Assembly (NCBI GenBank): GCA_001804805.1
Contig: MHBH01000026.1
Location: 1-64,000, forward strand
Source of the DNA: Lentisphaerae bacterium GWF2_49_21
GTDB taxonomy: Bacteria; Verrucomicrobiota; Lentisphaeria; Victivallales; GWF2-50-93
Reading direction: 5' to 3'
Length of the DNA stretch: 64,000 bases
The translations under genes and the position numbers were made by a program. Under the pieces are notes generated by a model that did no database searches, was not told the DNA's origin, and saw only the letters and a program-made list of their open reading frames with translations. Below, piece by piece: positions 50,705-61,945 of the stretch. Position 1 is the first letter of the stretch. Each line of letters opens with the position of its first letter.

Positions 50705-51478
50705 ATGGAACACGCGCTTCCAGAATACATCCAGCTCTTCGTCCTGGTCTTCCTGGCGGGATTCATAGATTCCATTGCCGGGGGAGGCGGGCTGATCCAG
50801 ATACCTGCGCTGATATTCTTTGCTCCGCAGGCGCCGCTTGCGATGCTTCTCGGAACCAACAAGGTCTCATCGGTGTTCGGCACCGCTTTCGCGATGGTCC
50901 AGTACATCAGGAAGACCAGTGTCGACTGGAAGTCCGTGATGCCCGGAGCTTTTTCAGCGTTTGTATTCTCCTTCATCGGTGCGAAGACGGTGACGATCAT
51001 CAGCAATGATTTCCTGAAGCCTCTTGTACTGGTGATGCTGGTGGTCATTGCGATATACACTTTCATGAACAAGGATTTCGGATCGGTCGCAAGGCACAAG
51101 CTCGGATCACGCAGCCAGCTCGCATATGGAATCCTCCTCGGAGGGGCGGTTGGATTCTATGATGGATTTTTCGGTCCGGGGACCGGCAGCTTTCTTATCT
51201 TCATGTTCATTTCGATCTACGGTTATGATTTTCTCCACGCCTCGGCGTGTTCGAAAATCATAAATGTATCGACGAACATTGCGGCGATCCTGTATTTCGG
51301 AATTGCAGGATGTGTCTACTGGAAACTCGGTCTGGCGATGGCGGTCTTCAATGTCGCGGGCTCATATGCGGGATCGAAAATGGCTATTGACAGGGGGAAC
51401 AAGTTCATAAGGGTGATATTTCTTGCAATCCTTGCTGCGATAATCGCAAGACTGGTCTACGTATCATATTTGAAATGA
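50705..51478 (+). CDS. TSUP (TauE/SafE)-family membrane permease
   Basis: A 257-residue protein with about eight hydrophobic segments. FLAGFIDSIAGGGGLIQIPAL and the second-half repeat GGAVGFYDGFFGPGTGSFLIF are the two inverted DUF81 signatures of this family, which exports sulfite, sulfoacetate or related organic anions. The substrate here is unknown. No clear ribosome site is seen; the start follows repeat copy B by 12 bp. The following gap to mreB holds only repeats. Confidence 0.88.
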   Translation: MEHALPEYIQLFVLVFLAGFIDSIAGGGGLIQIPALIFFAPQAPLAMLLGTNKVSSVFGTAFAMVQYIRKTSVDWKSVMPGAFSAFVFSFIGAKTVTIISNDFLKPLVLVMLVVIAIYTFMNKDFGSVARHKLGSRSQLAYGILLGGAVGFYDGFFGPGTGSFLIFMFISIYGYDFLHASACSKIINVSTNIAAILYFGIAGCVYWKLGLAMAVFNVAGSYAGSKMAIDRGNKFIRVIFLAILAAIIARLVYVSYLK

Positions 51479-51590
51479 AATTTGATACATGTGATTTGAT
51501 ACTTGACGCTTGATACTGCAAGCTGGGAATATGAATTCCATGCCCATTCATCCGTTCATCCGTTCATCCAATCATCCATTCCCTATCCCC
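51479..51590. repeat. TTTGATAC and ATCCGTTCATCC dispersed repeats
   Basis: TTTGATACATGTGATTTGATACTTGACGCTTGATACTG phrases (51481-51518, named in part) and CATTCATCCGTTCATCCGTTC-like runs (51544-51585), the latter the reverse of the ATGGATGATTGG class at 30829. About 100 bp of unremarkable sequence follows to mreB. Confidence 0.6.
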
Positions 51591-51694
51591 CCTTTATCAC
51601 GTTTTTATGCATTTCAGCTTGATGTTCCGCATGTTATGAATTAAATTACGCGCCAAAGTCATTTTTCTGTTAATATTACAAAAGGGAATTGCTG

Positions 51695-52759
51695 ATGTTT
51701 ATACAAAAGTTATCAAGGATGTTTTCCACAGATATCGGAATCGATCTTGGGACGGCTACATGCCTCGTCTTTGTCCGCGACAAGGGAATTGTCCTTTGTG
51801 AGCCTTCAGTAGTAGCCATCATGGAAGGGACCAAGGAAGTCCTTGCTGTAGGAAGCGAAGCCAAGAGGATGCTTGGCCGTACTCCCGGCAACATCCGCGC
51901 GATACGTCCGATGAAGGACGGTGTCATAGCAGATTTCGAGATCACCGAGGAGATGCTGAGGTATTTCATCCAGAAGGCCCGCCAGTATGTTCCAAAACGC
52001 AGGCGCCTTCTTTCCCCGCACGTGCTCATCGCAGTTCCGTCTGGAATCACCGAAGTCGAGACCAGGGCCGTGAAGGACAGTGCGCAGAGGGCAGGAGCCG
52101 GAGACATTTATCTGATTGAGGAGCCGATGGCCGCAGCAATTGGAGTAGGCCTGCCGGTTTCCGAACCTTCAGGAAGCATGATCGTCGACATCGGCGGTGG
52201 TACGACGGAAGTCGCCATTATTTCGCTTTCAGGTATTGTCGAATCCAGGAGCGTGCGTGTCGCAGGCGATGAGATGGATGCAGCGATAAGCCAGCACATG
52301 AAGCGCGTCTACAACCTGATGATCGGCGAAAGGACTTCCGAGGACATCAAGATAAAGATAGGCAGCGCATATCCGCAGACGGAGGAAACGACCATGGAAG
52401 TCAAGGGAAGGGATCTCATCTCCGGACTGCCAAAGACCATAAAGATCACTTCACAGGAAATAAGGGCGGCCCTCCAGGAGCCCCTCACGAGCATCGTTGA
52501 AGCGGTCAGGGTTACACTTGAAAGATGCCCTCCGGAACTTGCCGCAGATCTCATCGACCGTGGCATTATGCTTGCCGGTGGTGGATCGCAGCTGAGAAGT
52601 CTTGACAGGCTGATATCTGAGGAGACAGGTCTTCCTGTTTTCGTCTCCGAGGAGCCCGCGAAGGCCGTTGCGAACGGAACCGGAGTAGTGCTGCAGGAAC
52701 TTGAGACTATGACAAGGGCCCTGTCCGTTTCGGCATCGCGCTACCGCTCGAACTCGTGA
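51695..52759 (+). CDS. mreB: Rod-shape-determining actin homologue
   Basis: The protein has 354 residues from the ATG at 51695 (AGGG 9 bp upstream; a TTG at 51689 is a weaker choice). It forms membrane-bound filaments that guide cell-wall synthesis. The nucleotide-binding motifs are phosphate-1 [14 protein letters not shown], connect-1 [14 protein letters not shown], phosphate-2 [14 protein letters not shown] and adenosine [14 protein letters not shown]. It is not followed by mreC/mreD, the usual partners, but by a DUF2059-type gene 33 bp on. FIQKLSRMF at the N-terminus may be a membrane-binding helix. Confidence 0.93.
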   Translation: MFIQKLSRMFSTDIGIDLGTATCLVFVRDKGIVLCEPSVVAIMEGTKEVLAVGSEAKRMLGRTPGNIRAIRPMKDGVIADFEITEEMLRYFIQKARQYVPKRRRLLSPHVLIAVPSGITEVETRAVKDSAQRAGAGDIYLIEEPMAAAIGVGLPVSEPSGSMIVDIGGGTTEVAIISLSGIVESRSVRVAGDEMDAAISQHMKRVYNLMIGERTSEDIKIKIGSAYPQTEETTMEVKGRDLISGLPKTIKITSQEIRAALQEPLTSIVEAVRVTLERCPPELAADLIDRGIMLAGGGSQLRSLDRLISEETGLPVFVSEEPAKAVANGTGVVLQELETMTRALSVSASRYRSNS

Positions 52760-52792
52760 TCCAGTGAATTGAAAATCATATTCCGGCGTCAA

Positions 52793-53662
52793 ATGAAAAA
52801 ATGGCGTTACCTGATCTTCCTGCTTATTTTCACGTCTTTCCCAGTCTATTCCGGAGAGGACAGGCTTGATTCCATCCTCCAGCTTGCCGGTCTTCAGCCG
52901 CAGGTCGAATCTACGGCGGAGCTGACGGCCGCGTCGATGAAGAAATATTCCTACAGCCTCACAAAGGCGGCAGCTGAAAAATATGATAGGACTGTTGACA
53001 ATGCCTATGAAAAAGGGAAAGTCTTTTCATCGTTCAGGAAGATGTTTTCGGAAAAAATGAAGGATGCTGACACTGCCGGCCTGGAGAAATGGCTTTCAAG
53101 CCCTCTTGCGAAGAAGATCACGGAAATGGAAAAGAAAGCACTCACCCCTGAAGGGGCGAGGGAATACAGGGATTATATCCCAAAGTCTCTTTCGTTGGAA
53201 GAGAAAAGGAAGGATCTTGTCAGGGAGTATCTGAAAACCACCTCGTCGGACGAGATGAGCTTGAAAATGGCCGGAGAACCTCTGCGGGCGATGATGAATT
53301 CGCTGCAGGACGGGCTTCCATCGGACATGAAGACGGAACGGCAGAAGTTCGAGGAGGATCTTGCAGGCATGGAAAAGGAGGCGCTTCTCCAGTACCGGAC
53401 GATTCTTCCTGTTTCAGTCGCTTTCACCTACAAGGATCTGACCGACGGCGAGTTCTCGCAGATGCTCGATTTCTACGGCACGGAGGCAGGGAAGAAATTC
53501 AATTCAGCTGTGATGGACTCCATGGTTTCAGCCTTGAATTCATCGGCCGCAGAATGCGGGAAGGGCATGGCGGAACTTCTTGTGGAGGCACGGAAATGGC
53601 CCAGCGGAACGGCGGCGGGAAAAAGTATCGGTGAACCGGCGAACCGGCGTAACGGTGAGTAG
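52793..53662 (+). CDS. Secreted DUF2059-like protein
   Basis: The protein has 289 residues from the ATG at 52793 with signal peptide MKKWRYLIFLLIFTSFPVYS. The rest is helical; a DFYGTEAGKKFNSAV block near the end and a similar WLSSPLAKKITEMEKKAL block earlier match the DUF2059 repeat, which is found in periplasmic proteins of unknown function. A TTG at 52769 is possible but gives no better signal. It follows mreB by 33 bp and may be co-transcribed. Confidence 0.65.
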   Translation: MKKWRYLIFLLIFTSFPVYSGEDRLDSILQLAGLQPQVESTAELTAASMKKYSYSLTKAAAEKYDRTVDNAYEKGKVFSSFRKMFSEKMKDADTAGLEKWLSSPLAKKITEMEKKALTPEGAREYRDYIPKSLSLEEKRKDLVREYLKTTSSDEMSLKMAGEPLRAMMNSLQDGLPSDMKTERQKFEEDLAGMEKEALLQYRTILPVSVAFTYKDLTDGEFSQMLDFYGTEAGKKFNSAVMDSMVSALNSSAAECGKGMAELLVEARKWPSGTAAGKSIGEPANRRNGE

Positions 53663-53735
53663 AACATTCATCCCTGTCGGGATAGAAAAATATAAGGATT
53701 ATTTTCTTAGCCATAAGATAATGAGGATGTCTACT

Positions 53736-54041
53736 ATGACGATGAAACATTCACACTCATATCGTCAAATGCTTGCTTCTCTTGTCCTGATTGGCGGAGG
53801 TCTACTCTGTTTACTTTTTCACTTGACAATATACCATCAGACACAAGCAAGCGCCTTTCTTAACCAGCCGGAGTTCTACTATAATCGTTTTGTTATTCGA
53901 GATAGAAGCGGGCAAACCATAGGAGATGTGAGCCTGATCGTAGGCTCACTTAGCTATCTGACTGCAGGACTGGCTGTTCTATTATCCAGCTTGGGATTGC
54001 TTTTCCTCTGCAAACATATAGCAAGAAGAAATGATAGCTAG
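53736..54041 (+). CDS. Small two-helix membrane protein of unknown function
   Basis: The protein has 101 residues from the ATG at 53736 (ATGAGG lies at a suitable distance; ATGs at 53721 and 53727 are alternatives). Two hydrophobic stretches (MLASLVLIGGGLLCLLFHL and SLSYLTAGLAVLLSSLGLLFL) flank a polar loop with tyrosines (FYYNRFVIRDRSG). No family was recognised. It follows a GGTGAACCGGCGAACCGGCG phrase at 53630-53650, another dispersed repeat. Convergent with the PAS gene. Confidence 0.5.
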   Translation: MTMKHSHSYRQMLASLVLIGGGLLCLLFHLTIYHQTQASAFLNQPEFYYNRFVIRDRSGQTIGDVSLIVGSLSYLTAGLAVLLSSLGLLFLCKHIARRNDS

Positions 54042-54084
54042 GAAAATAGTTCCGCCTGCAGACCATAGGAAGGCTTAAAAGTAA

Positions 54085-54822
54085 TCACTCCTGCAGGTCC
54101 AGCGATTTGATTATCTTGTTGGAGCAGTCCGGGCACAGGCCATGCGTGAACTCCGCCTCGCTGTGCTTCTCGATATATTTGTCGACCTGTTCCCAGTAGC
54201 CCTGGTCGTCGCGGATTTTCTTGCATGAGAAGCAGATCGGAAGCAGTCCGCTCAGTGTTCTTACATTTTTGATGGCCTTCTGGAGTTCCTTGATTATCCT
54301 TTTACGTTCAATCTCCATTCTCTTGATTGCAGTTATATCCTTGCTCAGGCCCACGACTCCGACGATCTTCTGGTTGGCGGATACTTTCCTGCTCATGCCG
54401 GCGATTCCGACGATCTTGCCGTTTTTGGAGAAGAGGGGGACCTTCGTGGTCAGGAGCCAATATTCATTTCCGTCCTTGTCGACGGTCTTCTCCTCCCTGT
54501 TGACGATCGGTTTTCCGGTGCGGATCACCCGTTGTTCATCCCTGAAGTATTTTTCAGCCAGTTTTTTGGGGAAGAGATCAAAATCGGTCTTCCCCACGAT
54601 TTCCTCGAGGGATTTGGCCCCGATGATCTTATCGAGCATGAAACTGTTGGTGAAGATGAAGCGGGATTTCCTGTCCTTTACAAAACAATGGCTGTCGGGG
54701 AGATTGTCAACCAGGGCGCGGAGGATGTCCCTTTCCTTCTGGAGGATCTTCAATTTCCTCCTGAGAGATGCAAGTTCAATGGACGTACCGGCTCTTGTAT
54801 TGCTTTTCAAGGGAACCTCCAT
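54085..54822 (-). CDS. PAS-domain protein with C-terminal CxxC motif
   Basis: A 245-residue soluble protein. A coiled N-terminus (SLRRKLKILQKERDILRAL) leads into a PAS domain (about 40-165): DSHCFVKDRKSRFIFTN, GKTDFDLFPKKLAEKY and EYWLLTTKVPLFSKNGKIVG. A second signature KIVGVVGLSKDITA follows KIVGIAGMSRKVSA, an apparent 16-residue tandem duplication. The last about 55 residues, ICFSCKKIRDDQGYWEQVDKYIEKHSEAEFTHGLCPDC (given by its motifs C-x2-C and CPxC), form a conserved cysteine module found at the end of many PAS and response-regulator proteins. No kinase or output domain is present. It may be a redox- or metal-binding signal protein. Confidence 0.8.
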   Translation of the reverse strand: MEVPLKSNTRAGTSIELASLRRKLKILQKERDILRALVDNLPDSHCFVKDRKSRFIFTNSFMLDKIIGAKSLEEIVGKTDFDLFPKKLAEKYFRDEQRVIRTGKPIVNREEKTVDKDGNEYWLLTTKVPLFSKNGKIVGIAGMSRKVSANQKIVGVVGLSKDITAIKRMEIERKRIIKELQKAIKNVRTLSGLLPICFSCKKIRDDQGYWEQVDKYIEKHSEAEFTHGLCPDCSNKIIKSLDLQE

Positions 54823-54853
54823 TATCCATAATTATTCTTGTCTGCAAAAATAA

Positions 54854-56353
54854 TTATTCGGCGTAGTAGTTCGGCGCTTCCTTCAGTATCTTTACGTCGT
54901 GGGGATGGGCCTCCCTGAGTCCTGCCCCTGTTATCCTCACGAACCTGGCCTTCTTCTGGAATTCGGGTATGTTCTTCGTGCCGCAGTAGCCGAGGGAGTA
55001 GCGGAGTCCGCCGGCATATTGGTGGATGACGTCCTTGACTTCGCCGCGGAAGAGGACCAGTCCTTCGATTCCCTGCGGGACAAGCTGGTTTTCATTTTCA
55101 ACTTCGCCCTGTCCGTATCTTTCCCTGCTTCCTTTTCCTTTCTTCATGGCCTCGAGGCTTCCCATTCCCCTGTAGACGACATACATCCTGCCCTGGTGCC
55201 ATGTCTTTTCTCCGGGGCTCTCGTTGGTTCCGGCAAGACCCGATCCCATCATTACGCTTGAAGCGCCGATCGCGATCGCCTTTGCGACATCTCCGGACTG
55301 CTTTATGCCTCCGTCTGCGATGATCGGTATTTCCGAGCCGACAGCCTTGCTCACATTGTATATTGCGGTCAGCTGCGGGATTCCGACTCCTGTCACTACC
55401 CTTGTAGTGCAGATGGAGCCGGGTCCGATTCCGACCTTTACCGCGTCAGCTCCGGCATCGGCGAGAGCCTTTGCGGCTTCTCCGGTAGCGATATTTCCTG
55501 CGATGATGTCCAACGAGTCGCCATATCTTTTCCTCATCATCCTGACTGTCTCTATCACGCCTTTCGAATGGCCGTGCGCGGTGTCGATGACAATCACATC
55601 GACGCGTGTCTTGACGAGGGCCTCAGCCCTCGCCTCGTCATATGGGCCGATGGCGGCCGCGACCCTGAGCCTGTGCTCCTTGTCACGGTTGTATATGGGA
55701 GTTGTATTTTCAATCAATTCCTTGACGTCATGGAAGCTGTAGAGTCCGATCAGGACGCCTTTTGCATTTGAGATGGGAAGTTTTCCGACCCTGTTCCTGA
55801 CCATGATCCTGAATGCCTGGTCTAGGGTGGTGTGTTCCGGCGCGGATATCGGGTTCTTCGACATGACATCGCGGATTTTGACATTGTAGTCGGAGAGGAA
55901 TTTTATATCGCGAGCCGTGATTATTCCGACAAGCTTTCCGTTCTTCTCTATGATCGGGAAGCCGGAGAAGGTGTATTTCATCTTCCCCTTCATGTTCATG
56001 ATATGGGAGATTGTCTGGTCCGGATAGAAGCAGACCGGATCCTCGATGAGTCCGTGGAGGTAGGATTTCACTTTCCTGACCTCTTCGGCCTGGCGTTCGA
56101 TTTCGAGGTTCTTGTGTATCACTCCGATTCCTCCGAGCGTCGCCATCGCTATCGCCATCTTGCTTTCTGTCACAGTGTCCATTGCGGCGCTGACAAAGGG
56201 GAGGTTGAGATTGATCCTGCGCGACAGCCTCGTCGTGACGTCCGCATCGGCCGGCAGGAAGTCGGCATAGCAGGTCACAAGTGAAACATCGTCGAAGGTG
56301 AGGCCTTCGTGCGGATATGCTTTCATCAAATCATCTATATGCTTGTTCATCAT
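54854..56353 (-). CDS. guaB: Inosine-5'-monophosphate dehydrogenase
   Basis: A 499-residue protein that catalyses the NAD-dependent step from IMP to XMP in guanine nucleotide synthesis. The N-terminal barrel part opens LTFDDVSLV, two CBS domains follow (about 95-215; GFPIIEKNGKLVGIITARDI and GKLPISNAKGVLIGLYSFHD), and the catalytic loop is GIGPGSICTTRVVTGVGIPQ with the nucleophile Cys. The flap has the YRGMGSLEAM region. GGAG precedes the ATG. It diverges from gyrB with 180 bp between. No guaA is nearby. Confidence 0.95.
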   Translation of the reverse strand: MMNKHIDDLMKAYPHEGLTFDDVSLVTCYADFLPADADVTTRLSRRINLNLPFVSAAMDTVTESKMAIAMATLGGIGVIHKNLEIERQAEEVRKVKSYLHGLIEDPVCFYPDQTISHIMNMKGKMKYTFSGFPIIEKNGKLVGIITARDIKFLSDYNVKIRDVMSKNPISAPEHTTLDQAFRIMVRNRVGKLPISNAKGVLIGLYSFHDVKELIENTTPIYNRDKEHRLRVAAAIGPYDEARAEALVKTRVDVIVIDTAHGHSKGVIETVRMMRKRYGDSLDIIAGNIATGEAAKALADAGADAVKVGIGPGSICTTRVVTGVGIPQLTAIYNVSKAVGSEIPIIADGGIKQSGDVAKAIAIGASSVMMGSGLAGTNESPGEKTWHQGRMYVVYRGMGSLEAMKKGKGSRERYGQGEVENENQLVPQGIEGLVLFRGEVKDVIHQYAGGLRYSLGYCGTKNIPEFQKKARFVRITGAGLREAHPHDVKILKEAPNYYAE

Positions 56354-56518
56354 GAATATCTCCGTTATTGCACCAGTTTACTGACGTTTAGCGGTGTAAG
56401 ATACAGTGCATAGTTTAGTAATGCAAAATTTCTCCGAAAAAACTTGATTTTTCTTATAGTTTTTGATGTGTTTCATGCTATTGTTTCCAATTCAATTTTT
56501 ACAGCACGTGGGATTTAA

Positions 56519-59041
<2,523 letters not shown>

Positions 59042-59180
59042 TGGCTGCTGGACCGAGCCTGTAGGACAGAACCTTGAAAACATCCGGTCTTTCCTGAAGA
59101 GTTTGCCCGGGCACCGCCATTGATTCTCCAGCATAATACGGCTGCGGACATTAAACATCAACAAGAGGATTTGCAGTTTT

Positions 59181-60155
59181 ATGGATACAGATGGAATGTT
59201 TTTCGGAAAAGTCGATATGAACGAGGTTGCCGAAACTGGAAATGGAATGTTCAGGGCCGGCCATGACGGCGTGAAGAGGATACTTGAGCCCAAGGATAAA
59301 AAAGTTTCTTTCGTGATTTTCAGCGACAAGGTTCTTGCCTACGTCAAATCCGCCATGGGATATCCTGCCATATATCCGATGCTTCCTGCCAGGACCGAAG
59401 CTCCTGTGAAGGCGGTGCTGATGGATCTCGACGGCACAAGCGTGCGCAGTGAAAATTTCTGGATGTGGATAATAGAGAAGACCACGGCTTCACTTCTTAA
59501 GAACCCAAAGTTCTCGCTCGAGGAGGCCGACGCCCCGCACGTTTCCGGGCACAGCGTCTCGGAACACCTGAAATATTGCATCAAAAAATACTGCCCGGGA
59601 AAGACGGTCGAGGAGGCGAGGGAATATTATTTCGAACATACCCGCAGGGAGATGAAGGAGATACTGGAGGGGCGCGGACGCACCGATGCTTTCGTACCGA
59701 GTCCCCACCTGAAGGAGTTCCTCATGGAGCTCAAGGGGCGCGGGATCAAGATCGGCCTTGTCACCTCAGGTCTTTATGAAAAGGCGTGGCCGGAAATTAT
59801 TTCCGCGTTCAAGACGTTGGACATGGGGGATCCGAAGGATTTCTATGATGCCATAATCAGCGCAGGATACCCTCTTATGAAGGGCGAGGTCGGGACTCTC
59901 GGCGAACTTTCCCCGAAACCGCATCCATGGCTTTACGCCGAGACTGCAAGGGTCGGGCTGGGAATCGAATTCAAGGACAGGCACCGCGTGATTGGAATTG
60001 AGGACAGCTCCGCGGGAATTGTCTCGATCAGGCTTGCCGGTTTTGCCGCAGTTGGCATAAAGGATGGAAACATCGAGGCTGCCGGAGTGAGGAGCCTATG
60101 TTCCCATTACTGCGAATCTTTTGATGAGATTATCAGGATAAAGGATATATTCTAA
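59181..60155 (+). CDS. HAD-superfamily phosphatase/sugar-phosphatase with extended N-terminus
   Basis: A 324-residue protein. HAD motif I is LMDLDGTSVRSE (near 75), a helical cap follows, motif II is IGLVTSG, motif III Lys is in SPKPHPWLY and motif IV is GIEDSSAGIVS. The cap position (after motif I) suggests a beta-phosphoglucomutase-like subgroup acting on sugar phosphates. The first about 72 residues (including IFSDKVLAYVKSAMGYPAIYPM) have no HAD counterpart that I recognise. It starts 139 bp after gyrB; GAGG precedes the ATG. The substrate is unknown. Confidence 0.8.
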   Translation: MDTDGMFFGKVDMNEVAETGNGMFRAGHDGVKRILEPKDKKVSFVIFSDKVLAYVKSAMGYPAIYPMLPARTEAPVKAVLMDLDGTSVRSENFWMWIIEKTTASLLKNPKFSLEEADAPHVSGHSVSEHLKYCIKKYCPGKTVEEAREYYFEHTRREMKEILEGRGRTDAFVPSPHLKEFLMELKGRGIKIGLVTSGLYEKAWPEIISAFKTLDMGDPKDFYDAIISAGYPLMKGEVGTLGELSPKPHPWLYAETARVGLGIEFKDRHRVIGIEDSSAGIVSIRLAGFAAVGIKDGNIEAAGVRSLCSHYCESFDEIIRIKDIF

Positions 60156-60218
60156 AACGGATCGCCGTGTAATGTTAAACATGAGAATAAGACTTTATAG
60201 TTTCCATATGGCGGAGGA

Positions 60219-61943
60219 TTGAAGGAATTGACTAAGACAATTACAGGGCATTTCAGCAGATATTACAGCTCAATCGACAGGCTGTTCCTGATACTCCTGG
60301 CAATAATATTGCTTGCCATGTTGTCAATACTCTTCTTTGTCTACAGGAATTTCCAGGCGGAGAAGACCAAGGCCTTCCAGAACGAGGCGTTCTATTCCGC
60401 GAAGATCTATTCGGAGCTGATACAGTCACACATAGTAAGGCTGAAGGAGAAGCTTCTCCAGGTTGCGATTTCGCCCTCGATAGTAAATCTTGATCCCTCG
60501 GGCCAGTCCATGCTGATAGACCTTTATGACTTCCACAAGGAGAAGGATTTTGTCAGGGCCATATCTTTTATCTCACCTGATCTGCAGACATTGTTTTCCG
60601 TTCCCTGGGACCTTGCCGCCGAAACGGACGCCTCTGCTCAGAAGCACCTTCAGAACGTGACAAGGGAAAAGAGACCCCTGGTGAGCAATCCGTTCGCCGT
60701 ATCAGAGGGCTTCAAGGTGGTTGCGCTGTCTATTCCGGTTTTCAGGAATGAAGAGTACGCGGGTTCCATATCGATGCTAATTGATTTTGACGCCTTGTCA
60801 AAGGCCTATCTGGGCAAAGTGCAGGTGAGGGGTGTAGGCAAGACATGGATGATCGACAGCGATGGACACGAAATGCTTCTCCCGGGATATTCTGAGAAGA
60901 TAAGCATGGTTTCGCTCAAGACCGAGCTCAGGACCTCGCTCCTCAAGCAGATGAAGGATGACAGGGAAGGCATGACCATCTACCCGATAATGGAGAACAA
61001 GATGGAGGTTGACAGATATCTTTCATACAGCGACATCAATCTCGGAAGGAGCCAGAACTGGTTCGTATGCATAGACGCGTCCCAGCAGGAGATAAGTGAT
61101 GCCCTGCCGAGGTTTGAGTTTCTTGAAACATACTGCCTGTATCCCGCAGTCACATTCCTCTTCATGGCGGGATTCCTGATCGTAGGATATGTCCTGGTGG
61201 CGAAGCATTATGCGCTGCTGCTTGAAAAACAGCTCCTGCAGGCCCAGAAGATGGTGTCATCTTCAATATTCATAAACGGGCTCGCACATGATTTCAACAA
61301 TATTGTCCAGCTCATGAAGGGCGTCCCTTTCATGCTCAAGGAAAACGAGGGGAAGGCCACGGAGAAGGACATAAGGCTTGTGCTGGAGATAACGGACAGG
61401 GCCACCAAGATAACGCACCAGCTCACTGACTATTACAAGAAAACGGCTTCGCAGGATGTTCTTCTCGACCTGAACAAATGCATTGAAGGCACCACCTCCA
61501 TTCTCCAGAGATTTTTTGAAAAGAAGATATCAATAAGGACCGAACTCGACGAGAACATACCGGTATTCAATGCGTGCCTGTCGCAGGTGGAGCAGCTCCT
61601 GATGAACCTTTCCATAAACGCAAGGGATGCCATGCCGGATGGAGGCGTGCTCACTCTAAAGACAGAACTGATTTCAAAGGACAGTCCCGACATCCATCTG
61701 AGGAAGATCCATAACGGCACATACATCCTCCTGACAGTTTCTGATACGGGGATCGGGATGAGCAAGGAAGTCCAGAAAAGTATTTTCGAGCCATTTTTCA
61801 CGACAAAGGGCGCCACCGGGACCGGCATAGGGCTGTCGACCGTGGCGATAATAGTCGACAACCTCAAAGGAAACATATTCATTGAAAGCGAAGAGGGGAA
61901 AGGCAGCAAGTTCATGGTATATATCCCAGTGGAGAAAACATAG
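60219..61943 (+). CDS. Membrane sensor histidine kinase with double-Cache-like sensor
   Basis: A 574-residue protein. TM1 is at about 22-45 (LFLILLAIILLAMLSILFF), an extracytoplasmic sensor at about 50-305 (YSAKIYSELIQSHIV, WMIDSDGHEMLLPG, LGRSQNWFVCIDAS), TM2 at about 312-335, then a kinase core with the H-box His in INGLAHDFNNIVQ, N-box LMNLSINARDAM, G1 VSDTGIGM, F-box FEPFFTTK and G2 GTGIGLST. No response regulator is adjacent, so the partner is encoded elsewhere. The frame begins with TTG at 60219 or 60228; GGAGGA precedes the latter better. The stop is 2 bp before purQ. Confidence 0.88.
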   Translation: MKELTKTITGHFSRYYSSIDRLFLILLAIILLAMLSILFFVYRNFQAEKTKAFQNEAFYSAKIYSELIQSHIVRLKEKLLQVAISPSIVNLDPSGQSMLIDLYDFHKEKDFVRAISFISPDLQTLFSVPWDLAAETDASAQKHLQNVTREKRPLVSNPFAVSEGFKVVALSIPVFRNEEYAGSISMLIDFDALSKAYLGKVQVRGVGKTWMIDSDGHEMLLPGYSEKISMVSLKTELRTSLLKQMKDDREGMTIYPIMENKMEVDRYLSYSDINLGRSQNWFVCIDASQQEISDALPRFEFLETYCLYPAVTFLFMAGFLIVGYVLVAKHYALLLEKQLLQAQKMVSSSIFINGLAHDFNNIVQLMKGVPFMLKENEGKATEKDIRLVLEITDRATKITHQLTDYYKKTASQDVLLDLNKCIEGTTSILQRFFEKKISIRTELDENIPVFNACLSQVEQLLMNLSINARDAMPDGGVLTLKTELISKDSPDIHLRKIHNGTYILLTVSDTGIGMSKEVQKSIFEPFFTTKGATGTGIGLSTVAIIVDNLKGNIFIESEEGKGSKFMVYIPVEKT

Positions 61944-61945
61944 GC

